Shown: piece after piece, positions 8,542 to 16,947 of the stretch
Numbering within the stretch: the stretch's first letter is position 1
Layout: each line of letters begins with the position of its first letter
Assembly: GCA_049426725.1 (NCBI GenBank)
Contig: JBMSYN010000002.1
Span: forward strand, 1-64,000
Length of the DNA: 64,000 bases
Source of the DNA: UBA961 sp049426725
GTDB taxonomy: Bacteria; Bacteroidota; Ignavibacteria; Kapaibacteriales; UBA961
Reading direction: 5' to 3'
The notes under the pieces: generated by a model
The model's database searches: none
Seen by the model: the letters and a program-made list of their open reading frames with translations, nothing else
What the model was told of the DNA's origin: nothing
Made by a program: the position numbers and the translations under genes

Positions 8542-9876
8542 TTGGGGAAAAATGACCAATTGAATAGAAAAGGAGTCATTTCAACAGTATTGATGCGATA
8601 TGTGGCTGAATCAAACTTCAGTTTTGTAATTTTGGACATGAATCCTTCAATGCAATCACATATAGATAGTCTGTTTCAGGGAGATAATCCCGATATGCGT
8701 TGCATCATCACGATATCAAATCCGTATGGAGATGAGGCAATTCAAGTTCCGGGGAAAGAATTCCAATATGATGCATGTAAAAAAATTGTCGTGCATGTTG
8801 ATAATTCAGCAGGTGGACCACTCTTTATAGACATCATCACCAAAAAACAATCATTTACTCATTCGATGATGGTATCTGATAAAGCTGAGTTTTTTCGAGT
8901 ATTGGATGATTTATCACGTCTTCCATTTAAACAATGGCATGCTCAAACTCCACGACAAGATCTCTATATAAAAATCACTCCTATGACAAGCCGAGGGCAA
9001 ACTGTATTACATCGTTTTACAAAGCCTTCAAAATCACATTGGCAAACAAACAATGATGAGCTCTTGCCGATTCATCCGGGTAATGCTGCGCAATTACTGC
9101 ATGCAATTGGAATTGCAAATGAGGATTTTGTAATCATACCTGCAATGCGTGACAAATATGTGCAAATCAATCACTTTATTCGAATCTTTGAACAATATGC
9201 GCATGAATTAAAAGAACCGGTCAATATAGTGGATTGCGGTTGTGGTCAGGCCTATGTAAGCATTGCATTATTGTGGTATCTGAGAAATGTCAAGCAAGTC
9301 AATTCCAGATTGATCGGCATAGAGCAAAATGGAGAATTGATTGCATCATGCAATAGAACAATTCGAAGACTTGATTTGAATGAACATGCATCGTTCTCGC
9401 AAAGCACGATCGCCGATTGGACTGGTGAATTGGTCGAAAATGGAAGTTTGATTGTGATCGCATTGCATGCATGTGACACTGCAACTGATGATGCTTTGTC
9501 TTTGGCTATTTCTCATCATGCTGACATCATTCTTGCAGCACCTTGTTGTCATCATCATGTTCAACAACAAATGAATACAGCTTCAATCCCGCAAGAAGAA
9601 TCATTTCTTCTTCGAGATGGCATCATGAAAGAGCGATTGGGGGATATGCTTACAGATACAATGCGAAGAGATATCCTGATGTCTGAAGGATATTCTGCTG
9701 ATTTGATTGAATTTACTCCGCTCGAACATACTGCCAAAAATATTATGATCCGCGCAAAACGAGTCTTCAATATGCCGCATAAACATAAAGACGATGCACG
9801 AAATCGCTGGATGCAAGCAAGAGATCGCTGGCATGTAGAACCAAAACTTGCAGAATTATTGCGTGCTACAATGTAA
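8542..9876 (+). CDS. SAM-dependent methyltransferase (Methyltransf_32-like)
   Basis: Protein of up to 444 residues. The C-terminal half has a Rossmann methyltransferase fold. Motif I is NIVDCGCGQAYVSIAL at about residue 228, the acidic residue after strand 2 is in LIGIEQNG, and a later motif is APCCHHH. The stretch CDTATDDAL and the CC-HHH site fit the Methyltransf_32 group, whose members are thought to act on RNA or protein; the substrate here is unknown. The first in-frame codon is TTG at 8542; an ATG at 8593 gives a protein 17 residues shorter. The 3' end overlaps the convergent HhH gene by 11 bases. Confidence 0.82.
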   Translation: MGKNDQLNRKGVISTVLMRYVAESNFSFVILDMNPSMQSHIDSLFQGDNPDMRCIITISNPYGDEAIQVPGKEFQYDACKKIVVHVDNSAGGPLFIDIITKKQSFTHSMMVSDKAEFFRVLDDLSRLPFKQWHAQTPRQDLYIKITPMTSRGQTVLHRFTKPSKSHWQTNNDELLPIHPGNAAQLLHAIGIANEDFVIIPAMRDKYVQINHFIRIFEQYAHELKEPVNIVDCGCGQAYVSIALLWYLRNVKQVNSRLIGIEQNGELIASCNRTIRRLDLNEHASFSQSTIADWTGELVENGSLIVIALHACDTATDDALSLAISHHADIILAAPCCHHHVQQQMNTASIPQEESFLLRDGIMKERLGDMLTDTMRRDILMSEGYSADLIEFTPLEHTAKNIMIRAKRVFNMPHKHKDDARNRWMQARDRWHVEPKLAELLRATM

Positions 9877-11734
9877 TGTCTGCTTGGAAATGACATTCCA
9901 TCTCTATGTTCCCCCGCACCTGCATCCACCCACTCCCCAAAAATTCTTCTCGAGGTTTATGTCTTTGTCTCAATAGCAAAGAACAATTGACATTGGGGAA
10001 TTGATATCCAACTTTTATTCCAAGCATTGTCATGATCCCATAAAGTGGATCAATCAATAATTGACCCGGCAAACCAGATTCCGGAAGATATATCGCAGAT
10101 GCAAATGCATCGGTATTCGCCCATGCAATTCGAAAAGACCAATTCCAAGGATGAAATTCTTGTTTTTGTGATTTGATTTCAAGCGAACATCCAATTCCCA
10201 TCATGTCTGTTTCAGTTTGTGTATTAATATGGCTTTCAACTCTACAAATCGACAGCATCTTTTTGCTTTTATAAGCAAAGTCTACTCTGCATCGCCAGAA
10301 TGAATCATACTCTGCAGTCATCTCTTTTGATTCCAATTGATGAATCACTCTGCAGAGCATCAGAAATTGACTATTCTCCTTTGATAGTTGCAATGCCGTT
10401 CTGATTCCTCTTTGTATTGTTTTTTTATTGTGTGGAATGACAATGTTAGAATACAGATCAACCGATGATGCATATTGCATTGAATGTATTCTTCCACTCA
10501 ATAATACTTGCATTCCAATTTCATTATTGGGAATGGTAAATCTTCCGGGTGAGTTTCCAAGAGGCGAACGTAATTCCGGATCATGATATCTCATGATGAA
10601 TGCCTGTTGCTGTTTATCAGCATCATGATGAATCATGAAAATTCCACCAATATTATATCTTTTGTCAATCAATGAACCGGCTGAAACTATAATGTGATTA
10701 TTCGTAAATCGATAGTCCAAAGAAGCAAGAAATTGTTCTTGTTCACCAATGGCAAAAGCATTCTGGGCAATCTTGGATTGATAATATTGATAGAATGTGG
10801 AAATAGAAAATTGATGGGAATTTTGTTTGATTTCTGTAAACAATGCAATTCTTTGTTCTTTTACACCGGCTCTATATTGTAATTCTGTATGGGTTCTTGC
10901 ATAGGTTATTCCTGGAAAGCCCGTTAATGCACCTTCATCATTACGATAAGCATAACGATTCCTTGTTGCCAAGCTAAATCCTGCAAGTATGTCTTTCATG
11001 TGATATTGTACACATATGCCACGGAAATTGGGATGTTCAATCAGGGATGTATATGGTCTGATTGCAGTTGACCAATGCTCAGCTCTTTGAGTTGGCTTTG
11101 CCATATTGGGCATTGAAATTCCCGATGAAAATAATGTACCAAGTCCAATTTGAACCGAGTGATCTCCTGCAATGATTGTCCAGTTTGATGTGGAATATGA
11201 AATTGATCCATGAAGCATGCCATGCCGATATTGCTCGCCGGAATGTTTGCCAAATATGAGTGCTGCTTTAAGTGTATTGTTTCCTATGAACAGTCTTTGC
11301 ATGAATGATTCTGATGACCCTTGAAATACTTGTTGCTCAAAACCGCGAGGTAGTGGATTTGATATTGACATTCGTGTTCGAATTGAACCGGACCATAGTT
11401 GTTTAGGTTTCAGGTTTGTACAATGTAAAAGAATGTGAATGACTGATGTGTCAAGTGTAGAAGGCAAGAGAGCTATTAGATCTTGAATGTCATCCATTAG
11501 CGGATGATCATTGAGAATTCTTTTGCAGGATTGAATCAGGGAAGTGGAAATGCCCGGAATGATGCGTAATTCATCAAGAGATTCACGAAGATTGATGGGA
11601 TGTATGGAATAGTATTCAAAGGCATCGATTCGCAATTGATTTTCAGCAATGGCATCTTCATCCATTCCAATTGCATTATCTTGAGCAAACAGAAATGTAG
11701 AAAACAATGACGTAAGCAGAAGAATGCTCGCCAT
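9866..11734 (-). CDS. exported helix-hairpin-helix protein, probable outer-membrane barrel
   Basis: Exported protein of 622 residues. A signal peptide (about 18 residues, ending LFAQ) is followed by a ComEA-like helix-hairpin-helix segment at about 30-95, with INLRESLDELRIIPGIS and a second copy ending IQDLIALLP. The remaining 500 residues are rich in alternating aromatic strands, as in outer-membrane beta-barrels. HhH plus barrel proteins of this length occur in Bacteroidota; they have no assigned function. DNA binding during uptake is one possibility because HhH domains bind DNA and comEC is in this window, but that is an inference. It follows the MATE gene by 23 bases in the same direction. 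Confidence 0.72.
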   Translation of the reverse strand: MASILLLTSLFSTFLFAQDNAIGMDEDAIAENQLRIDAFEYYSIHPINLRESLDELRIIPGISTSLIQSCKRILNDHPLMDDIQDLIALLPSTLDTSVIHILLHCTNLKPKQLWSGSIRTRMSISNPLPRGFEQQVFQGSSESFMQRLFIGNNTLKAALIFGKHSGEQYRHGMLHGSISYSTSNWTIIAGDHSVQIGLGTLFSSGISMPNMAKPTQRAEHWSTAIRPYTSLIEHPNFRGICVQYHMKDILAGFSLATRNRYAYRNDEGALTGFPGITYARTHTELQYRAGVKEQRIALFTEIKQNSHQFSISTFYQYYQSKIAQNAFAIGEQEQFLASLDYRFTNNHIIVSAGSLIDKRYNIGGIFMIHHDADKQQQAFIMRYHDPELRSPLGNSPGRFTIPNNEIGMQVLLSGRIHSMQYASSVDLYSNIVIPHNKKTIQRGIRTALQLSKENSQFLMLCRVIHQLESKEMTAEYDSFWRCRVDFAYKSKKMLSICRVESHINTQTETDMMGIGCSLEIKSQKQEFHPWNWSFRIAWANTDAFASAIYLPESGLPGQLLIDPLYGIMTMLGIKVGYQFPNVNCSLLLRQRHKPREEFLGSGWMQVRGNIEMECHFQADITL

Positions 11735-11757
11735 GAAAACCCCTGATCAAGTAGTGC

Positions 11758-13158
11758 TTAAATCTGCACTGTCAGCCATTTACCGGATCGATATTGTTGA
11801 TAGCCGATTGCAGTCAAAGCAATATAGCTTAATACAACGCCAATCCAAATGCCGGATTCATGAAGCGGTGTATAATGGGAGAGAATGAAGGCTAGTGGAA
11901 TCTGAATCACAACCAATGCAGTGAAAACAATCATCATGCTTCTCGCTGCTGCTCCTGCGCCACTGATTATGCGTAATGTGATTGAACCAATTGCGAAAAA
12001 TATATAACCAAAACAAGCAATGCGAACATATTCGACAGTTTCGCGAATGATTGCCGGATCGCTTGTATAAATCCGAGCGAAATGTTCACCGAACAGATAT
12101 GACAATATTGCGAGAATTCCCAAGAGAATTGTCAGTTGTTTCACTGCAGAACGATAAAACAATCTGATTCTGTCAACTTGCCTTGCACCAAGGTTTTGTC
12201 CGGTTGCAGTCTCGAGCGCAATACCCATAGCAAACACAGACATAAAGGCAAAGAGATCAACTTTCAAGCCAAGCGTATAAGCCGCGAGTGTAATCTTCGG
12301 ATCAAAGTTTGATGCAAATTTGAAAAGGGCGAGTCTGCTAATGCTTACTGAAAACATCTGTAATGATGACCAAATACCCTGCTTAATGATTTTGAGCAAG
12401 AGTGGGACATCAAAAGAGAAATTTTTGAATTTGAGTGAAAGCCCGGCTTTCCCGGTTATGATCATTGAGAGTGAGATTATTGCTCCAATGATTTGCGATG
12501 CCGCTGTTGCAATGCCTGCTCCCAGCATTCCATAAGCAGGTATGAATGCCCAACCAAAAATCAGCAAAGGTGCGAGTATTGCATTGATGATTGTTGTCAA
12601 AAGCAGTATTGACATCGGAAACACGGAGTTTCCTGATGATCGTATGATTGCATTGATTTGAAAAGTGACAAAATTTCCGGGAACCCCAAAAAGCAATGCA
12701 TAAAGATAGATTTCTGTGAAGCCATATACTTCCGGATCTTTGTCCAATCCTAGCGCATGAAGTGTGGTAGGCAGCAATAAACCCAAGATGATGGCAAGAA
12801 CTGATGAAAACACCATCATCGTCATGATACCCTGCGTTGCAGTATATGATGCTTCATCACGATTCCCCTCGCCGATTCTTCTTGCAACGATGATCCCGGT
12901 GCCAATTGCAAAACCACTTCCAAAATTGAAAATCATGAATCCTAATTGTTCGCTTACCCCAATTGCTGCAATTGCCGCAGATCCTAGTTTGCTGACGAAA
13001 TATGTGTCTATCCAAGAATAGAGCATATTCACAACAAAACTGAATGCCAGCGGAAGAGCAAAGATTCGTAGCGTGGAGTCTATTGGACCATTGAGTAGAT
13101 CAACGCCCATTCTCTGTTGTTTTGGTTCTTCGGAATCAGAAGTTGAGATATTGTTCAT
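11758..13158 (-). CDS. MATE family efflux transporter
   Basis: Inner-membrane multidrug and toxin extrusion protein of 466 residues with about twelve hydrophobic helices in two halves. Conserved stretches include LALPLAFSFVVNMLYSWIDTYFVSKLG near the N-terminus and ALETATGQNLGARQ at the start of the second half, the classic MATE GQNxGA signature. It is driven by a proton or sodium gradient; the substrate cannot be read. It sits 29 bases after the outer-membrane protein end and before the HhH gene, all in the same direction. Confidence 0.94.
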   Translation of the reverse strand: MNNISTSDSEEPKQQRMGVDLLNGPIDSTLRIFALPLAFSFVVNMLYSWIDTYFVSKLGSAAIAAIGVSEQLGFMIFNFGSGFAIGTGIIVARRIGEGNRDEASYTATQGIMTMMVFSSVLAIILGLLLPTTLHALGLDKDPEVYGFTEIYLYALLFGVPGNFVTFQINAIIRSSGNSVFPMSILLLTTIINAILAPLLIFGWAFIPAYGMLGAGIATAASQIIGAIISLSMIITGKAGLSLKFKNFSFDVPLLLKIIKQGIWSSLQMFSVSISRLALFKFASNFDPKITLAAYTLGLKVDLFAFMSVFAMGIALETATGQNLGARQVDRIRLFYRSAVKQLTILLGILAILSYLFGEHFARIYTSDPAIIRETVEYVRIACFGYIFFAIGSITLRIISGAGAAARSMMIVFTALVVIQIPLAFILSHYTPLHESGIWIGVVLSYIALTAIGYQQYRSGKWLTVQI

Positions 13159-13187
13159 GCATGAAAAATCCCATCAAAAAAGATGGG

Positions 13188-13925
13188 TTAAAACTTCGGA
13201 TACCAGAGGATCGTAAGTTTGGGCAGTGAATAAAATGTTGAGATTTCGATATTTCCCCAATTGCTATAGGGCGATACATTGGGAATCTTCGTGATATTGT
13301 TTTTGCTTTCAAAATCAAGTCGCCACTCAGCTATTGGGATCAGCATTCCATATGCAGTTGGAATATTTACCATGAATCCGGCACCTGCATTGAAACCCAA
13401 CTGAGAATCATCGGTAAATTCCACATTGGTGGCATATACTCTTTTCGATAAAAAATTCAATCCTGCCGAAGCAAAGAAAGAAACTTTCCCGCGAGGATTT
13501 GCAATTGCACGAGCGGTTAGATGTGCAACGGTATATATATCCGGATCTGTAGGAGTGCCTGGTACTTTATCTGCATTTTTTAGCTTGGAATTATTTCTTG
13601 TGTGCATAACTCCCATGTCCAACATCAAAAACTCAAGCGGATTATATGCAACACTAAAACCGAAGGAAGGATTTCCATCCCAAGAGCGCGTTCCTCTTTG
13701 ATTTGCATCTACACTTGTGAGTGTTTCAACGATGGTATTTGTTGCAACTGATGGACCGAAACCTATGAATCGTTGATATGGAAATGGTTGGACTTCTTGT
13801 TCAGTAGTTTCTTCCTCTTCTTCTCTTTCGTCTTGAGCAAAGATGGGAAGTGTTGTTACACCAATTAGAAGACCAAATAAGAGTATCATGAGTCCAAACA
13901 AGGACTTTGCATTGCGGGTTGTCAT
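13188..13925 (-). CDS. outer-membrane beta-barrel-like protein started inside tatD
   Basis: Probable separate product of 245 residues. The internal ATG at 13925 is preceded by AGAGGAGATTATCACC, with GAGGAG nine bases upstream. The N-terminus MTTRNAKSLFGL has basic residues and is followed by a hydrophobic stretch ending LPIFAQ, so it reads as a signal peptide. Next come an acidic linker rich in Glu and a series of amphipathic strands with aromatic residues, ending in LTILWYPKF with a C-terminal Phe, as in outer-membrane barrels. The coding end of TatD would thus double as the signal peptide n-region, in the same frame. The function is unknown. Confidence 0.6.
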   Translation of the reverse strand: MTTRNAKSLFGLMILLFGLLIGVTTLPIFAQDEREEEEETTEQEVQPFPYQRFIGFGPSVATNTIVETLTSVDANQRGTRSWDGNPSFGFSVAYNPLEFLMLDMGVMHTRNNSKLKNADKVPGTPTDPDIYTVAHLTARAIANPRGKVSFFASAGLNFLSKRVYATNVEFTDDSQLGFNAGAGFMVNIPTAYGMLIPIAEWRLDFESKNNITKIPNVSPYSNWGNIEISTFYSLPKLTILWYPKF

Positions 13926-14645
13926 GGTGATAATCTCCTCTAATGAAACTTGATGTAAATCAGCAATTTTTTGTGCAATGTATTGCACGAATGCAGGCTC
14001 ATTTCTTTTGCCACGATGAGGAACCGGTGTCATATAAGGTGAATCGGTCTCAATCATGATTTTCGACAAAGGAGTAGCTTTTACAATTTCATCAAGTATG
14101 CTCTTTTTATAAGTAATATTACCCGTGAAAGAAATGTGAAAATTCAAATCCAATGCTGTTTTCAACATATCCATGTTAGACGAAAAACAATGAAGGACAC
14201 CGGTAAGTTCACCATCTTGCTCTTCTTTCAGAATATTGATAAGGTCTTCATCAGATTCTCTATTATGTATGATTACCGGTTTGCCGACTGCCTTCGCTAT
14301 CTGCAATTGTTTTCTGAAAACACTCTTTTGCACTTCTTTCGGGGCAAAATCATAATAGTAGTCCAAGCCTATCTCGCCAATGGCTTTTACTTTTGGATTA
14401 TTTGAATGATTGATGATGAATGCTTCGGCTTGCTCATTATAATCATTGGCATTATGGGGATGAACGCCCATGCCGCAATACACTGCATCATGCTTTTCGC
14501 ATAAAGATAGCACTCCATCAAAGCGTTTTGGTTCAATTGCAGGAATGATGATGGCCTTCACTCCTTGGTCAAAAGCACGCTGAATCATTTCATCGCGATC
14601 TTCATCAAAAGCTTCGGCATCAATATGTGCATGGGTGTCAATCAA
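13188..14645 (-). CDS. tatD: TatD-family hydrolase continuing in frame into an outer-membrane protein
   Basis: A single 485-residue frame. Residues 1-252 are a complete TatD metal-dependent DNase: HAHID at 5-9, GEIGLDYYYD (Glu91), IIHNRES (His127), LHCFSS (His152) and ETDSPYM (Asp201), ending with the usual NAKSLFGL. Normal TatD proteins stop there. Here no stop follows, and the frame runs into a hydrophobic segment ending PIFAQ and a 220-residue beta-rich outer-membrane-like protein. A strong ribosome binding site before the internal ATG at 13925 suggests a second product (see separate entry). The start overlaps the tsaE stop by 4 bases. A lost stop codon or an assembly error is also possible. 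Confidence 0.85.
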   Translation of the reverse strand: MIDTHAHIDAEAFDEDRDEMIQRAFDQGVKAIIIPAIEPKRFDGVLSLCEKHDAVYCGMGVHPHNANDYNEQAEAFIINHSNNPKVKAIGEIGLDYYYDFAPKEVQKSVFRKQLQIAKAVGKPVIIHNRESDEDLINILKEEQDGELTGVLHCFSSNMDMLKTALDLNFHISFTGNITYKKSILDEIVKATPLSKIMIETDSPYMTPVPHRGKRNEPAFVQYIAQKIADLHQVSLEEIITMTTRNAKSLFGLMILLFGLLIGVTTLPIFAQDEREEEEETTEQEVQPFPYQRFIGFGPSVATNTIVETLTSVDANQRGTRSWDGNPSFGFSVAYNPLEFLMLDMGVMHTRNNSKLKNADKVPGTPTDPDIYTVAHLTARAIANPRGKVSFFASAGLNFLSKRVYATNVEFTDDSQLGFNAGAGFMVNIPTAYGMLIPIAEWRLDFESKNNITKIPNVSPYSNWGNIEISTFYSLPKLTILWYPKF

Positions 14646-15127
14646 CGATTATTACCCAAATATTCAATATTGATGATTCGTTCTTCCTCATTTTCCGTGA
14701 CTGTTTTGATGGTTACTTTCCAATCAATTGGCGGCATGGTAGAACCTGCTTTTTCAGGCCATTCAACAAATTTTATCACTTGTTCATCACTCATGCATTC
14801 TGAAAATCCAATTTCCAATAACTCTTTTGCATCTTGAATTCGATATAAATCAATATGATACAATGCGATTTCAGAGTCATCCGGATTTGTGCCAATATAT
14901 TGATTCATGATGGTAAATGTCGGACTTGATACTATATCATGAACTGAAAAATATGCACAAACACCTCGGACGAATTCAGTCTTGCCGGCACCAAGATCTC
15001 CAGCTAGCGTGATGATTTCACCGGGGCTGATTTTTTCAGCAAAGAATTTTCCAATCGCTCGAGTTTCTTCTTCCGAATGAGTGTGGTAGCTGTCTGCTTC
15101 CATGTACTTGTGAGAAAAGTGAGACAA
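14642..15127 (-). CDS. tsaE: tRNA threonylcarbamoyladenosine biosynthesis ATPase TsaE
   Basis: ATPase of 161 residues required with TsaB and TsaD to form t6A37 in tRNAs reading ANN codons. The Walker A motif GDLGAGKT is at 43-50; SSPTFTIMNQY and YHIDLYR follow, both typical of TsaE. The length is usual. An alternative start at Met9 is possible. It overlaps tatD by 4 bases and lies 42 bases after porX; a tsaE-porX pairing is common in Bacteroidota. Confidence 0.95.
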   Translation of the reverse strand: MSHFSHKYMEADSYHTHSEEETRAIGKFFAEKISPGEIITLAGDLGAGKTEFVRGVCAYFSVHDIVSSPTFTIMNQYIGTNPDDSEIALYHIDLYRIQDAKELLEIGFSECMSDEQVIKFVEWPEKAGSTMPPIDWKVTIKTVTENEEERIINIEYLGNNR

Positions 15128-15137
15128 GACAATAGTC

Positions 15138-15161
15138 GGGGTAGATCAAAAGACCTACCCC
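15138..15161 (-). promoter_or_regulatory. 10-bp RNA hairpin between porX and tsaE
   Basis: The minus-strand transcript can form GGGGTAGGTC/GATCTACCCC with a TTTT loop, ten continuous pairs including one G-U. The plus strand would have an A-C mismatch at that place. No U-run follows on the minus strand, so it is not a standard terminator there; on the plus strand a T6 run lies nearby. It may stabilise or process the porX message. Confidence 0.45.
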
Positions 15162-15169
15162 TGCATTTT

Positions 15170-16741
15170 TTATCGCGGTTCCAAAGTGATTATAGGCAAG
15201 ATCATTTCTTCGAGTGAAATCCCGCCATGCTGAAAACTGTCGCGATATTTCTGAACATAATGATTGAAATCGGTGGGATACACAAAGTATGTATCCTCTT
15301 TTGCAATGATATAATTTGTAGAGGCGGTATGCTCCGGCAATTTATATGCATCGGGATTCTTGATTGTCATTGCATTCTTTGCATCGGATTTGACATTCTT
15401 CCCATGCTTGAAACGCAGATTTGTGGATGTCTCGCGATCACCATGTGCCTTTACTGCATGCATGCAGCGAACAGAACCATGGTCAGTGGTAATAACAATG
15501 TTGATGTCTTTATACTGCGACAAAGTTCTGAGCATCCCCAATAATGAAGAATGTCGGAACCAAGATTGCGTGAGTGAGCGATATGCTGATTCATCAGGGG
15601 CAATCTCTTTGAGAATCGGATAATCAGAACGAGAATGTGCTATCATGTCAACTGCATTCACCACAATTGCGGTGAGATGATTTCGGGCATATCGTTGAAT
15701 GTCATTCTCGATTTTCTTTCCAAAATCAGTGTCGATGATTTTCACATATGACAAATCATTTTTTAATTGAATTCTTCTGCGCTTGAGCAATGCTGCCAAT
15801 AATTCTTTTTCATGTGCATTTTGACTATGTTCACTCACACCCGGAAGGTCGCCCTTCCAATAATCAGGATAATGCTTTTTAATCTCATTGGGAAATAATC
15901 CTGCAAAGATTGCATTCCTTGCATACGGAGTAGCTGTTGGAATGATGGAGCAATAATATTCTTTCTGGACTGTGAAATATGGCCTGATCAATTCTTCCAT
16001 CATAAGCCATTGATCCAGACGCATGCAATCAATCACAAAAAAGAATGTGGGTTTTCCATTGGCTAATTTTGGCAATACAAATTTGTCTGCAATATGCGGT
16101 GAAAGCATAGGCGATGCATCATCACCTCTGATCCAAGATTCATAATTGTTTTCAACAAATTTGCCGAACTCAGCATTACATTCGCGCCATTGATCTTTGA
16201 GCGTCTGATGAAATCCCAGTTCAGGATGCAAATCCAATTCGATGCTCCAATGAACGAGCTTTTGATAGACATCCAGCCAGTCAGACCAATCCATGAAACC
16301 ATATAATCTGCGGGCTATCTCGGAAAATCCTTGCAGATAATCTTGGGTAATTTTTTCTTCGGCAATTCTTCTGGACTCAAGGAATTTCTTGCAAGCCGCA
16401 AGTATCTGAGCAGGATTCACCGGCTTTGTTAAATAATCATCAATTTTTCTGCCAATGGCTTGTTCCATCAAGGATTCTGCTTCATTTTTTGTGACCATCA
16501 CAACAGGCATGGATGGATCTATGTCCTTGAGAACGGATAATGTTTCAAGACCGGACATACCCATCATGGATTCATCGAGAAAGATAAGGTCGAAAGATTG
16601 ATTGGTGGCAAGTTCTATGGCATCTTCACCATTAGTGGCAGTATCTACTTCATAGCCACGCTGATGTAGCAGAATGATGTGGGGTTTGAGAAGATCAATT
16701 TCATCATCGATCCAAAGTATGCGTTTTTTTGATTGTTCCAT
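15170..16741 (-). CDS. porX: PorX: response regulator fused to PglZ (alkaline phosphatase) domain
   Basis: Two-domain regulator of 523 residues. Residues 1-125 are a receiver domain with IDDE near 11, phospho-acceptor Asp56 in LIFLDESMMG, VMVTKNE and the Lys in DYLTKPVNP. A helical linker follows, then a PglZ domain of the alkaline phosphatase superfamily (about 215-520) with FFFVIDCMRLDQW, TPYARNAIFAG and ITTDHGSV as metal-site segments. The architecture and length match PorX, which with PorY and SigP controls type IX secretion genes in Bacteroidota and whose PglZ domain has been shown to hydrolyse oligonucleotides. It lies upstream of tsaE in the same direction. It implies that the organism has a type IX system elsewhere. 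Confidence 0.93.
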   Translation of the reverse strand: MEQSKKRILWIDDEIDLLKPHIILLHQRGYEVDTATNGEDAIELATNQSFDLIFLDESMMGMSGLETLSVLKDIDPSMPVVMVTKNEAESLMEQAIGRKIDDYLTKPVNPAQILAACKKFLESRRIAEEKITQDYLQGFSEIARRLYGFMDWSDWLDVYQKLVHWSIELDLHPELGFHQTLKDQWRECNAEFGKFVENNYESWIRGDDASPMLSPHIADKFVLPKLANGKPTFFFVIDCMRLDQWLMMEELIRPYFTVQKEYYCSIIPTATPYARNAIFAGLFPNEIKKHYPDYWKGDLPGVSEHSQNAHEKELLAALLKRRRIQLKNDLSYVKIIDTDFGKKIENDIQRYARNHLTAIVVNAVDMIAHSRSDYPILKEIAPDESAYRSLTQSWFRHSSLLGMLRTLSQYKDINIVITTDHGSVRCMHAVKAHGDRETSTNLRFKHGKNVKSDAKNAMTIKNPDAYKLPEHTASTNYIIAKEDTYFVYPTDFNHYVQKYRDSFQHGGISLEEMILPIITLEPR

Positions 16742-16947
16742 TTTCTACAACTCCATTGTTCCTTGATATTTGCAATAATGCCCCATTCATGGATGGTTCG
16801 TTATGCCCATGCTGTTTACACATTGTCTCAAGGAGTATGGCTGCCTCTGGAAAATTGGAAAATCATGACATGCAAATATCGGATTATGGAAGGCAATCCC
16901 CAAATAAACGCGGAAGTCATGAAAATTTTGACTCTCGAGATTTGGAA

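Noticed and set aside
15170..16741. PglZ protein of a BREX phage-defence system
   Set aside because: The PglZ domain is fused to a receiver domain in the PorX architecture and sits beside tsaE; no other BREX gene is present.
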